Shown: in pieces, positions 18,220 to 25,961 of the stretch
Layout of the letters: every line of letters starts with the position of its first letter
Numbering within the stretch: position 1 is the first letter of the stretch
DNA from: Flexivirga endophytica
GTDB taxonomy: Bacteria; Actinomycetota; Actinomycetes; Actinomycetales; Dermatophilaceae
Reading direction: 5' to 3'
NCBI RefSeq assembly: GCF_014640635.1
Contig: NZ_BMHI01000003.1
Coordinates: 186,001 to 250,000, forward strand
DNA length: 64,000 bases
The notes under the pieces: generated by a model
Databases searched by the model: none
Seen by the model: only the letters and a program-made list of their open reading frames with translations
What the model was told of the DNA's origin: nothing
Translations under genes and position numbers: made by a program

Positions 18220-19221
18220 TCAGTTCTCCCTGATCGTCGAGCGCGGGTCGAGCAGTGCAAGGGCGACGTCGACCGCGAGATTGATGAGCAGGACGAAGAC
18301 GCCATACACCAACACGATCGCCTGGACCACCGGGTAGTCCTTGCCCTGTATGGAGGACACGATGGTGCTGCCGAGGCCGGGCCAGGCGAAGACGTTCTCG
18401 ACCAGCACGGTCCCGGCGATCAGCCCACTGAGCAGGAGCCCGCTCAGGGTGAGCGTCGCGGTCAACGCGTTCGGCAGCGCGTGCTTGAGGTAGATCGCCA
18501 CCGCCGGCAGCCGCTTGGCCCGCGCCGTGCGGATGTAGTCGGCCTGCAGCACCGCGAGCATCTCCACGCGCAGGATCCGGGCGAGGACGAGGCCCGGTCC
18601 GACGGCGAGCGCGACGACCGGCAGGACGTAGGAGTCCAGCCCCGATTTCCCGGCGACCGGGAACATGTGCAGATTCACGCCGAAGATCCAGACCAGGATG
18701 ACGCACACGACGAAGTCGGGTATGGCACCGACGACGACGCTGACGGTCGTGAAGCTCAGCTCGGTGCGCTGTGCCCGCCCGCCACGGGTGACGACACCCA
18801 TCAGCGCACCCAACGGTATGGCGATCAGCAGCGCGAGCACGAATGCCGACACCGCGAGGGCGAGAGTTGCGGGCAGCCGCTGGGAGATGACCTGCGAGAC
18901 CGGCAGCTGAGAGGACATCGAGATGCCGAAATCTCCGGTGGCGAGATCCTGCAGATAGTGCCAATACTGCACGAGCAGAGGGTCATTCAGCCCCAGGGCT
19001 TCGCGCCGAGCGGCAACGAGGGACTGCGGTGCGGTCAGCCCGAGCGAGGCACGGACCGGGTCACCGGGGACCAGGTGGATCATCAGGAACGAGGCGGTCA
19101 CCAGCGCCCAGAGCGAGATGAGCAGTTGTCCGGTACGGCGGACGGCGAAGCGCACCCAGTGGTTGTCCCACACGCCGGCGGCCAGGGACGGCGCCGGTTC
19201 TGCGGATGAGGTCGTTGTCAC
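18220..19221 (-). CDS. oppB: Oligopeptide/dipeptide ABC transporter permease (OppB/DppB type)
   Basis: 333 aa with six membrane segments. The start is a GTG at 19221; the only nearby ribosome-binding-like GAGG overlaps the stop of a 26-codon leader ORF ending at 19231, so translation may depend on that leader. FLMIHLVPGDPVRASLG near the N-terminus and the EAA loop YIRTARAKRLPAVAIYLKHA are typical. First full-length gene of the operon oppB-oppCD-oppF-S9/S12-M20-GNAT-racemase-pucR. Confidence 0.93.
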   Translation of the reverse strand: MTTTSSAEPAPSLAAGVWDNHWVRFAVRRTGQLLISLWALVTASFLMIHLVPGDPVRASLGLTAPQSLVAARREALGLNDPLLVQYWHYLQDLATGDFGISMSSQLPVSQVISQRLPATLALAVSAFVLALLIAIPLGALMGVVTRGGRAQRTELSFTTVSVVVGAIPDFVVCVILVWIFGVNLHMFPVAGKSGLDSYVLPVVALAVGPGLVLARILRVEMLAVLQADYIRTARAKRLPAVAIYLKHALPNALTATLTLSGLLLSGLIAGTVLVENVFAWPGLGSTIVSSIQGKDYPVVQAIVLVYGVFVLLINLAVDVALALLDPRSTIREN

Positions 19222-19230
19222 GCGCCGGCC

Positions 19231-19311
19231 TCAGCTGATCACGGTGCCGGTTGCGCAGCCGGCGGCGAGTAGGCCGGCACATCTGCTGCGACTGGGTACT
19301 GACGTGCGCAT
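19231..19311 (-). CDS. 26-codon leader ORF or truncated lipoprotein signal peptide
   Basis: ATG at 19311 has an excellent ribosome binding site (GAGGAG, 4-5 nt spacing). The product MRTSVPSRSRCAGLLAAGCA..TGTVIS has a basic N-terminus, a short hydrophobic stretch and Cys residues. It resembles the start of the oppA lipoprotein at 22580 (MRRPTAHRRRNLGLLAGGCA). It ends 9 bp before oppB, whose own ribosome binding site is weak. It could be a coupling or regulatory leader, or the remnant of a second binding-protein gene. No homologue is recognised. Confidence 0.45.
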   Translation of the reverse strand: MRTSVPSRSRCAGLLAAGCATGTVIS

Positions 19312-19375
19312 AGCGCTCCTCGTCGTGGATTGAGGCTGGTGATCGAACAGCCTGCCCGCCGCCATGCGCCGCCGG

Positions 19376-19393
19376 TTCGTCGTCCTCGACGAA
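19376..19393. promoter_or_regulatory. Palindromic operator candidate, site 1 (oppB leader / D-aminoacylase divergent region)
   Basis: TTCGTCG-TCCT-CGACGAA, 7-bp perfect arms, lies in the 177-bp gap between the divergent leader/oppB and D-aminoacylase genes. The same palindrome with longer arms is at 22670-22691 in the other divergent region of the island. CAGCCTGCCCGC precedes both sites by a similar distance, and a CTTGT element follows 10-14 bp after both. Candidate target of the PucR protein at 7309. Confidence 0.5.
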
Positions 19394-19488
19394 ATGCACC
19401 CACCCGTCTTGTCCGGGAAGACAGACCGCCGCGGTCGCCGAGTGTCTTGACTGGTGCAGGTGATCACCTCGACGAACGGAACCAAATC

Positions 19489-20961
19489 ATGATCGTGTTG
19501 CGCGGCGGTCGAGTGATCGATCCGGGCTCCGGCACGGACCGCGTCGCCGACGTGCTGGTCAACGGGGTTACCGTGCACGCGGTCGGCACCGATCTCGCCA
19601 TACCCGCTGGTGCAGACGTCGTCGACGTGACGGGACTGATCGTGGGTCCCGGGTTCGTCGATCTGCACAGTCACGTCCACTCGATAGCCGGACAGCGGCT
19701 GCAGGCGATGGACGGCGTGACCACGACGCTCGACCTCGAGGCCGGCCTCATGCCCATCGAGCGCGCCTACGCGGACGCAGCCGCGGACGGCCGGCCGCTG
19801 AACTACGGGTTCAGCGCTTCGTGGGGTTCCGCGCGCGCTCAGGTGTTGCTGGGTCAGCAACCACAGGCGAGTATGGCGGCCGGGCTGGCGAACCTCGGCG
19901 ATCCCGGCTGGCAACGCTCCTCGAGCCCAACGGAACTCGCCGCCTGGCTGCGCCTGTTGGAAGGCGAGCTGGGCGCGGGAGCGCTCGGGATCGGCGTGCT
20001 CATGGGTTATGCGCCGCGCAGCGATCCGGACGAGTTCCTCGCCGTCGCCCGGTTGGCCGCCTCGGTCGGTGTCCCGGTCTATTCGCACGTCCGCGAGCTG
20101 ATCGAGGCCGACCCGACGACGCCGATCGACGGCTCCGAGGAACTTGTCATCGCCGCGGCCGAGACCGGCGCGCGGATGCACCACTGCCACGTGAACAGCA
20201 CCTCGCGCCGGCACATCGACCGGGTGCTGGGACTGCTCGACCGATCTCGAGCAGAGGGTTCGACCGTCACGGTGGAGGCGTATCCGTACGGCGCCGGGTC
20301 GACCGGTGTCGGAGCGTTCTTCCTTGCTCCGGATCGCTTGCCGCACTGGGGAATTCGATCGTCCAACATCGTCATGGTGGAGAGCGGTGAGCGGATCGCT
20401 ACGGCCACCAGGCTCGCCGAGCTCCGCGCCGCCGATCCGGGTGCCGAGTGCATCGTGGAGTTCCTGGACGACAACGACGCCGCGGACCGTGCACTCCTGC
20501 ACCGCGCGATGGCGTTCCCGGACTCGATCGTCGCCAGCGACGCGATGCAGGTGGTGTGGCCGGACGGCTCCCGGGACACCCGTCAGTGGCCGTTGCCACC
20601 CGGTGGTCGGACCCATCCGCGCACCGCAGGCACCTTTGCCCGCTCGGTACGACGCATGGTTCACGACACCGCGCAGTGGACCTGGTCGGAGGCGTTCCGC
20701 CGCTGCTCCTATCTGCCGGCGCGCATCCTCGACGACATTGCGCCGGCTTCCCGTGGCAAGGGTCGCCTCGGTGCCGGCGGCGACGCGGACCTGGTGGTTC
20801 TGGACCCGGAGGGCTTCACCGACCGGGCCACCTACACCGATCCGACCCGCCCGTCGAGCGGCGTGCGCCACCTCATGGTGAACGGCGAGTTCGTCGTCCG
20901 ACACGGTGAGCTGCTCATCGACGCCTACCCCGGCCGTGGCCTGCGGGGTCTGCTCGCCTGA
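19489..20961 (+). CDS. N-acyl-D-amino-acid deacylase (D-aminoacylase family amidohydrolase)
   Basis: 490 aa from the ATG at 19489; the longer open frame from 19330 crosses the promoter region. The N-terminal amidohydrolase barrel entry is GFVDLHSHVH (HxH metal ligands); VEAYPYGAGST and the C-terminal LGAGGDADLVVLD are typical of D-aminoacylases. The family hydrolyses N-acyl-D-amino acids, and a few members act on D-peptides. No signal peptide, so it is cytoplasmic. Divergent from the importer operon and convergent with oppA (9 bp apart). Exact acyl specificity unknown. Confidence 0.87.
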   Translation: MIVLRGGRVIDPGSGTDRVADVLVNGVTVHAVGTDLAIPAGADVVDVTGLIVGPGFVDLHSHVHSIAGQRLQAMDGVTTTLDLEAGLMPIERAYADAAADGRPLNYGFSASWGSARAQVLLGQQPQASMAAGLANLGDPGWQRSSSPTELAAWLRLLEGELGAGALGIGVLMGYAPRSDPDEFLAVARLAASVGVPVYSHVRELIEADPTTPIDGSEELVIAAAETGARMHHCHVNSTSRRHIDRVLGLLDRSRAEGSTVTVEAYPYGAGSTGVGAFFLAPDRLPHWGIRSSNIVMVESGERIATATRLAELRAADPGAECIVEFLDDNDAADRALLHRAMAFPDSIVASDAMQVVWPDGSRDTRQWPLPPGGRTHPRTAGTFARSVRRMVHDTAQWTWSEAFRRCSYLPARILDDIAPASRGKGRLGAGGDADLVVLDPEGFTDRATYTDPTRPSSGVRHLMVNGEFVVRHGELLIDAYPGRGLRGLLA

Positions 20962-20969
20962 GTGAAAAG

Positions 20970-22580
20970 TCAGGACACCATCCGGATGCTGGTGGGCTGC
21001 AGCACTCCGATGAGCTCGAAGGTGGCGCCCTTGCCGAAGGTGAGCCGCTTCTGGTTCGCCCACGGGATGACGTCCGCGGCCTTCACCAGACTGCTCTCGG
21101 CGGAGAGCCAGTGCTTGCACCCGGCGGCACCGGACATGCTCTGTGCCTTGGCCACCTCGGCACGGTAGGTCGCGTTGTCGATACCGGCGAAGTTGTTGCC
21201 TTTGGGCGCGGACGGCCCGGACATGAAGCCGATCAGCTGGTCGGGCGAGTTGACGTTCAGCGGGACCCAACCGATGTCCCAGTTGCCGGTGCTGAAGATG
21301 GTGGACAGCAGGGTCGTGGTCTCCTGTCCCTTCATACTCACCTTCACCCCGAGCTTCTTCCACTGGGCTGCGGTGAGTTCGGCCGCCGAGGACCCTGCCG
21401 TTCCGAACGTGGTGCTGTAGAGGAACCGCACCGACAGCTGCTTGCCGCCCTTGCGGCGATAGCCGTCCGAGCCGGCGACCCATCCGTCGGCTTCGAGGAG
21501 CGACTTCGCCTTCGCCAGGTCGAACTTCGGCAGTGCTGCGCTGACCGAGTTGCCACGGCACGCGACCGGTGGTGCGACCGCGAAGCTGGTCGGGCCGGAA
21601 CCCCGCCCCGAGGTGAGGACCTTCTGCAGTTGCTTGTTGTCGGTTGCCATCGAAAGCGCCTGACGCACTTTGGGATCCGACGTCGGACTGCTTGCGGCGT
21701 GGTTGTACCACGTCTCCCCGATGATGGTCGCGGTCGAGACCGAGTAGAGCTTGGCGGCCTGGAGTCGCGTGATGTCAGGTCCGATGAACGTGCCTGCATT
21801 CAACTGGCCGGACAGCATCAGGTTGGCGGCGGTCGTCTCGTTGGTGATGACCTTCAGGTCGATCTTCGCGGGCATACCCGATGTCGCGGTTTTCGCACCG
21901 GCAGGACCCCAGGTGTATCCGGAACGCTTGCTGAAGACGTAGCTGCTGTTGGGTTGGGCCCGGTCGAGTTGATAGGGCCCGGTGCCGTCGGTGGACTTGG
22001 CGAGCGATTTCCGGTTGGCCATGCCCTTGGCACAGACCATGGGCACCGAGGCCAGACCGTTGAGGATGAACGGCGCCGGTCCCGGCAATGTGATGGTCAC
22101 GGTGCTGCCGGCACTCTTGGCGGTGGCTCCGGCGGGCAGGAACGCGCCGACCAGTGGGCTCTTGTTCTTGGGGTTGCCGACGTAGTTGATGTTGTCGGCG
22201 GCCTGGGCCGCTGTGAAGGCCGATCCGTCGGAGCAGGTGATCCCGGAATTCAGGGTGAGGCTGACGGTTCTACCGCTGACCTTCCACTTGCTGGCGAGCT
22301 GCGGTTGGATCCGCCCCTTCGCGCTGGTGCTCACCAGCGAGTCGTAGGCAAGTGCGGCGATCTGGAGCACGTTGTTCGCCGCCGAGCCCTGCGGATCGAG
22401 ATTCCCCGGATCGGAGTTCAGCGCCATCGAGAAGGTGGCGCCGTCGACGACTTTGCCACTCTTTCCGGCGTTTTCGCCGCTGCCGGAGCTCGAAGAGCAG
22501 CCGGCGATGGCCACGGTGACGGCGCAACCGCCGGCGAGCAGCCCGAGGTTCCTGCGACGGTGAGCGGTGGGACGGCGCAT
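20970..22580 (-). CDS. oppA: Peptide ABC transporter substrate-binding lipoprotein (OppA/DppA family)
   Basis: 536 aa. Signal peptide with lipobox AIAGC (Cys28), a Ser/Gly tether, then an SBP_bac_5 domain (FSMALNSDPGNLDPQGSA, LASKWKVSG). Ribosome binding site CCAGGAG precedes the ATG at 22580. It supplies the peptide-binding partner missing from the oppB-oppCD-oppF operon 1.7 kb away, from which the D-aminoacylase gene separates it. It is divergent from the S12 hydrolase gene at 22802 across a 221-bp region holding the second palindromic site. Confidence 0.93.
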   Translation of the reverse strand: MRRPTAHRRRNLGLLAGGCAVTVAIAGCSSSSGSGENAGKSGKVVDGATFSMALNSDPGNLDPQGSAANNVLQIAALAYDSLVSTSAKGRIQPQLASKWKVSGRTVSLTLNSGITCSDGSAFTAAQAADNINYVGNPKNKSPLVGAFLPAGATAKSAGSTVTITLPGPAPFILNGLASVPMVCAKGMANRKSLAKSTDGTGPYQLDRAQPNSSYVFSKRSGYTWGPAGAKTATSGMPAKIDLKVITNETTAANLMLSGQLNAGTFIGPDITRLQAAKLYSVSTATIIGETWYNHAASSPTSDPKVRQALSMATDNKQLQKVLTSGRGSGPTSFAVAPPVACRGNSVSAALPKFDLAKAKSLLEADGWVAGSDGYRRKGGKQLSVRFLYSTTFGTAGSSAAELTAAQWKKLGVKVSMKGQETTTLLSTIFSTGNWDIGWVPLNVNSPDQLIGFMSGPSAPKGNNFAGIDNATYRAEVAKAQSMSGAAGCKHWLSAESSLVKAADVIPWANQKRLTFGKGATFELIGVLQPTSIRMVS

Positions 22581-22669
22581 GCGGCACTCCTGGATGGTGG
22601 GGACGGTCTGAGATGGACTACGGCGAAGGGTGCATCGGTCGATCAGCCTGCCCGCACGCCGCCGGGCAT

Positions 22670-22691
22670 GGTTCGTCGTCGGCGACGAACC
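22670..22691. promoter_or_regulatory. Palindromic operator candidate, site 2 (oppA / S12 hydrolase divergent region)
   Basis: GGTTCGTCG-TCGG-CGACGAACC, 9-bp perfect arms, sits midway in the 221-bp divergent gap. It shares its core and flanking blocks with 19376-19393. A degenerate second copy (TTGTTGTC-CGCG-GCGACGAG) follows at 22703-22722, and a further inverted repeat ACCGAC/GTCGGT at 22724-22742. Likely a shared regulator site for the island. Confidence 0.55.
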
Positions 22692-22801
22692 AGCGGTCGG
22701 CTTGTTGTCCGCGGCGACGAGACACCGACTGCCGAGGTCGGTTTCACTGAGGAAACCGGCCGGCGCACCGACGCAGCCGATCCCTGTGTGAAAGGAAGAA
22801 C

Positions 22802-24190
22802 ATGTCGACTGTCGAAGAGGTGGGCGCCTGGATCGAGGCGGAGCTGCCCGGCATGCTCGAGGAGGCGCAGATCCCTGCGGCGTCCGTGGCGCTCCTGGCC
22901 GATGGCCACATCGTCAGCCGCTCCGCCGGGCTGCTGAACACAGCCACCGGCGTGGAAGCGACCGATGACTCAGTGTTCCAGATCGGTTCGATCACCAAGG
23001 TCTTCACAGCGACCCTGGTGATGCAGTTGGTGGACGAGGGGCTCGTGGATCTCGACCGCCCGTTGCGGCAGTACGTGCCCGACTTCACGATCGCTGACGA
23101 GGCAGCACGTGACAGCCTCACGGTCCGTCAGTTGCTCAGTCACACAGCGGGTTTCGAGGGTGACTACTTCGACGACACCGGTATGGGCGACGACTGTGTC
23201 GAGAAGTTCGTGCCGGTGCTGGCGAAGGCACCGCAGTTGTTCCAGCCGGGAGAACGCTTCTCCTACAACAACGCCGGTTTCATCATGCTCGGCCGCCTGG
23301 TGGAGGTGCTCCGCGATGCGCCATACAACACAGTGCTGCGGGAGCGCATCGCCGAACCACTCGGTATGCCGCACTTCGCGACCGACGCCTATGAGGCCAT
23401 CCGGTTCCGCGCCGCGATCGGCCACGTGCCAGGTCCCGACGCTGATTTCGTGCCCGCACCGACCTGGAACCTGGCGCGCTCGAACAGTCCTGCGGGTTCG
23501 ATGCTTTCGATGACCGCCGGCGACCTGCTCACGTTCGCCGTGATGCATCTGGACGGCGGTGTGGCCAAGGACGGCACCCGAGTGCTCTCCGAGGAGTCGG
23601 CGACCGCGATGCAGCAACCCCAGGTGCACCTGCCGGACCTCGGGCTGTTGGGCACCGACTGGGGGCTCGGCTGGGAGTACAACTCGTGGGACGGCGGCCC
23701 GGTGATCGGGCACGACGGCAACACCGTCGGCCAGGCTTCCTTCCTGCGCATCGTCCCCGGCAAGAACATCGCCGTGGCGATGCTCACCAACGGCGGCAAC
23801 CCGTTCACGCTGTATGACGCGATCATGCCGCGCGTCCTCCACGAGCTCGCCGATGTCACGGTGCCGCCGAACCCGGCACCCACGGACGCAGCCGGTCCGG
23901 CGCCGGCGGCGCACCGGATCGAGGGCACCTACAGTTCGTCGGTGTCGGACTCCACCGTGACGGTGGACGAGCAGGGCCGCATCTGGCTGGAGCAGGTGAT
24001 GAAGGGCATCTTCGCCGACATGGCGCCCGACCCCGAACCGGTCGAGTTGCTGCCGTGGCGTGCAGACACCTTGGTGCCACGGACGCCCACCATGGGCATG
24101 TACATGCCGCATGCGTTCGTCGGCGACGACGGAGAGGGTCGAGCGCTCTACTTGCACACGGGGCGCGCTGACCGTCGCGTCTCTGCCTGA
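22802..24190 (+). CDS. S12-family serine hydrolase (beta-lactamase / D-aminopeptidase-like)
   Basis: 462 aa, ATG at 22802 with AAAGGAAG upstream. SITK (Ser63, Lys66), YNN (Tyr155, Asn157) and HDG (His304) form the S12 active site, followed by a ~100-residue C-terminal beta domain. There is no signal peptide, unlike secreted beta-lactamases and DD-peptidases, so it should act on imported substrates such as D-residue-containing peptides. It is close in sequence to the C-terminal half of the 12145-15498 fusion (shared IGSITKV, DWGLGW or SWGLGW, GHDGNT). Confidence 0.9.
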   Translation: MSTVEEVGAWIEAELPGMLEEAQIPAASVALLADGHIVSRSAGLLNTATGVEATDDSVFQIGSITKVFTATLVMQLVDEGLVDLDRPLRQYVPDFTIADEAARDSLTVRQLLSHTAGFEGDYFDDTGMGDDCVEKFVPVLAKAPQLFQPGERFSYNNAGFIMLGRLVEVLRDAPYNTVLRERIAEPLGMPHFATDAYEAIRFRAAIGHVPGPDADFVPAPTWNLARSNSPAGSMLSMTAGDLLTFAVMHLDGGVAKDGTRVLSEESATAMQQPQVHLPDLGLLGTDWGLGWEYNSWDGGPVIGHDGNTVGQASFLRIVPGKNIAVAMLTNGGNPFTLYDAIMPRVLHELADVTVPPNPAPTDAAGPAPAAHRIEGTYSSSVSDSTVTVDEQGRIWLEQVMKGIFADMAPDPEPVELLPWRADTLVPRTPTMGMYMPHAFVGDDGEGRALYLHTGRADRRVSA

Positions 24191-24192
24191 GC

Positions 24193-25086
24193 GTGGCGAC
24201 CGCCTTGGAGAGCGATCTGCAGGAGATCTTCGCCCGCGCCGGTGCCACCGGGTTCGTGCACGCCAAACAAGTCGGCGTCGATGACGGCCCAGAGGTCTCA
24301 CTGAACGCAGACTCTCCGGTGGTGCTCGCTTCGGTCTTCAAGATCCTGGTGGCGACCGCCTTCGCCGAGGAGGTCGCGGCCGGGCGGCTGGATCCCGTCG
24401 CGAGGGCAACAGTCACGGCTCGCTATCGCATCGGTGGCATCGGCACCGCCGGTTTCGCCGACGACACCACCGCGACGCTGCGTGACCTTGCGTTGAACAT
24501 GATGAGTTTCAGCGACAACGCAGCCACCGACGTGATCTATCACCGGCTCGGGCATGAGCGGATCGCTGCCGTGGCAACCGAACTCGGCCTCAGCGGTACC
24601 GCACTCATCGGTTGCTGCGAGGACCTTTTCGCGACGGTCTTCGAGGACCTGGGCATCGCCGAGGATGACGACCCCGATGCGACCCTGGCGAATGCCGACG
24701 CCGAGGCCGTGTGGGGTTTGCGTGCCCTGGATCCGGTGCGGACATCGCACTCGACCCCGCAGGAGGTGACCGCGCTGCTTGATGCGATCTGGACGGATCG
24801 GGCCGCGTCGCCCGCTGCCTGCGCGATGGTCCGTGAGCTGATGGGCAAACAGATCTGGCCGCATCGACTCTCGAGCGGCTTCGACGAGGACGGCATCACG
24901 ATCGCTGCGAAGACCGGCACCTTGCCGAGCATCCGCAACGAAGCGGGAGTGGTGACCTATCCGGACGGTGCGTCCTACGCAGTGGCCGTTTTCACCCGTG
25001 TGCACGATCTCGGGCAGCGTCGCCCCCGTGTGGATGCATCCATCGGCAAGGCCGCGCGCGCCGCGGTCGACCATCTGCGGTCCTGA
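24193..25086 (+). CDS. Class A beta-lactamase-like serine hydrolase, cytoplasmic
   Basis: 297 aa, GTG start 2 bp after the upstream stop, so probably co-translated with the S12 gene. SVFK (Ser47, Lys50), SDN (Ser107-Asn109) and KTG (Lys240-Gly242) are the three class A/PBP motifs. No signal peptide is present and the omega-loop glutamate is not obvious, so true beta-lactamase activity is doubtful. I infer a peptidase or amidase role with its neighbours. Third beta-lactamase-fold enzyme of the island. Confidence 0.85.
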   Translation: MATALESDLQEIFARAGATGFVHAKQVGVDDGPEVSLNADSPVVLASVFKILVATAFAEEVAAGRLDPVARATVTARYRIGGIGTAGFADDTTATLRDLALNMMSFSDNAATDVIYHRLGHERIAAVATELGLSGTALIGCCEDLFATVFEDLGIAEDDDPDATLANADAEAVWGLRALDPVRTSHSTPQEVTALLDAIWTDRAASPAACAMVRELMGKQIWPHRLSSGFDEDGITIAAKTGTLPSIRNEAGVVTYPDGASYAVAVFTRVHDLGQRRPRVDASIGKAARAAVDHLRS

Positions 25087-25195
25087 CCCGTTTCCTTCGG
25101 CGGATGACGCCGGACCGTGGGGTAGATTCCTGGGAACGAATTTGCCCTGCCCGGCGTACTCACCGCGATGAGCGCGCCACGGAAAGGATCGCGCC

Positions 25196-25894
25196 ATCAC
25201 CATCGCCATACTCTCGGCGACCGTGATCGTCGCCGGCTTCGTCCAGGGACTCAGCGGCATCGGCTTCGCGCTGATCTTCGCCCCGGTGGCCGGACTCCTG
25301 GACGCAGCGATGCTGCCGCTGGCGCTGTTGGTGTTGATGGTTCCGGTCAATGCCTACGTCGTATGGCGCGAGAGGTCGGCGGTCGACTGGCACGGCTTCC
25401 GGTGGATCGGCATCGCTCGGGTCGCTTCGACACCGCTCGGTCTGGTCGTCCTGACAGCCGTCCCCGAGAGCCGACTCGGACTGCTGATCGGGGCGGCGAC
25501 CGTGCTCGCCGCGATCATCAGCCTCATCGCGCCGGACTTCCATCCGTCTCGCGCCGCATTCCTCGGGGCGGGACTCGCGACCGGGCTGAGCGAAACGGCG
25601 ACCGGAGTCGGCGGCCCTCCACTGGCGCTGGTCTACCAGCACTCGCCGGCGCCACGACTGCGTTCCACTGTCGCCGCATCGTTCCTGCTCGGTGAGCTCG
25701 TCTCGATCGCGTTGTTGCTCGCCCGCGGCGTCGGGGACGTCGGCAGCGTCCTCGACGCGGCCTGGCTGGCGCCGGCCCTGGTGATCGGACTGCTGCTCAG
25801 TTCGCAGGTACACCACCGGATTGACAGCAAGCGGCTCCGGCTGCTCGTGCTGGTCTTCGCCCTGGTGTCGGGTGTTGTGCTGATGCTGTCCTGA
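25196..25894 (+). CDS. TauE/SafE-family membrane transporter
   Basis: The first canonical start in frame is GTG at 25223 (223 aa). The ribosome binding site GGAAAGGA (25181-25188), however, points to an ATC codon at 25196, which would give the extra residues TIAILSATV and complete the first membrane helix. I extend to 25196 on that ground, which needs a rare ATC start. Seven to eight membrane segments; GFVQGLSGIGFALIFAPVAG and SETATGVGGPPLALVYQH are the two family repeats. The family exports sulfite, sulfoacetate and related anions; substrate here unknown. Confidence 0.75.
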   Translation: MTIAILSATVIVAGFVQGLSGIGFALIFAPVAGLLDAAMLPLALLVLMVPVNAYVVWRERSAVDWHGFRWIGIARVASTPLGLVVLTAVPESRLGLLIGAATVLAAIISLIAPDFHPSRAAFLGAGLATGLSETATGVGGPPLALVYQHSPAPRLRSTVAASFLLGELVSIALLLARGVGDVGSVLDAAWLAPALVIGLLLSSQVHHRIDSKRLRLLVLVFALVSGVVLMLS

Positions 25895-25961
25895 GTGCTC
25901 CGACGCCGGTCGATACCCTTGACCCGTCACACTCAGCCTCGCCGAGGAGCCTTCACATCCC

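Noticed and set aside
19231-21711. 826-aa minus-strand open frame covering the D-aminoacylase gene
   Set aside because: Low-complexity Arg/Gly/Pro-rich translation with no family motif, opposite a gene with clear amidohydrolase motifs. Only the 26-codon ORF with its own ribosome binding site at 19311 is kept.
24193-25086. Antibiotic-resistance beta-lactamase
   Set aside because: No signal peptide, no obvious omega-loop glutamate, and a peptide-catabolism context.
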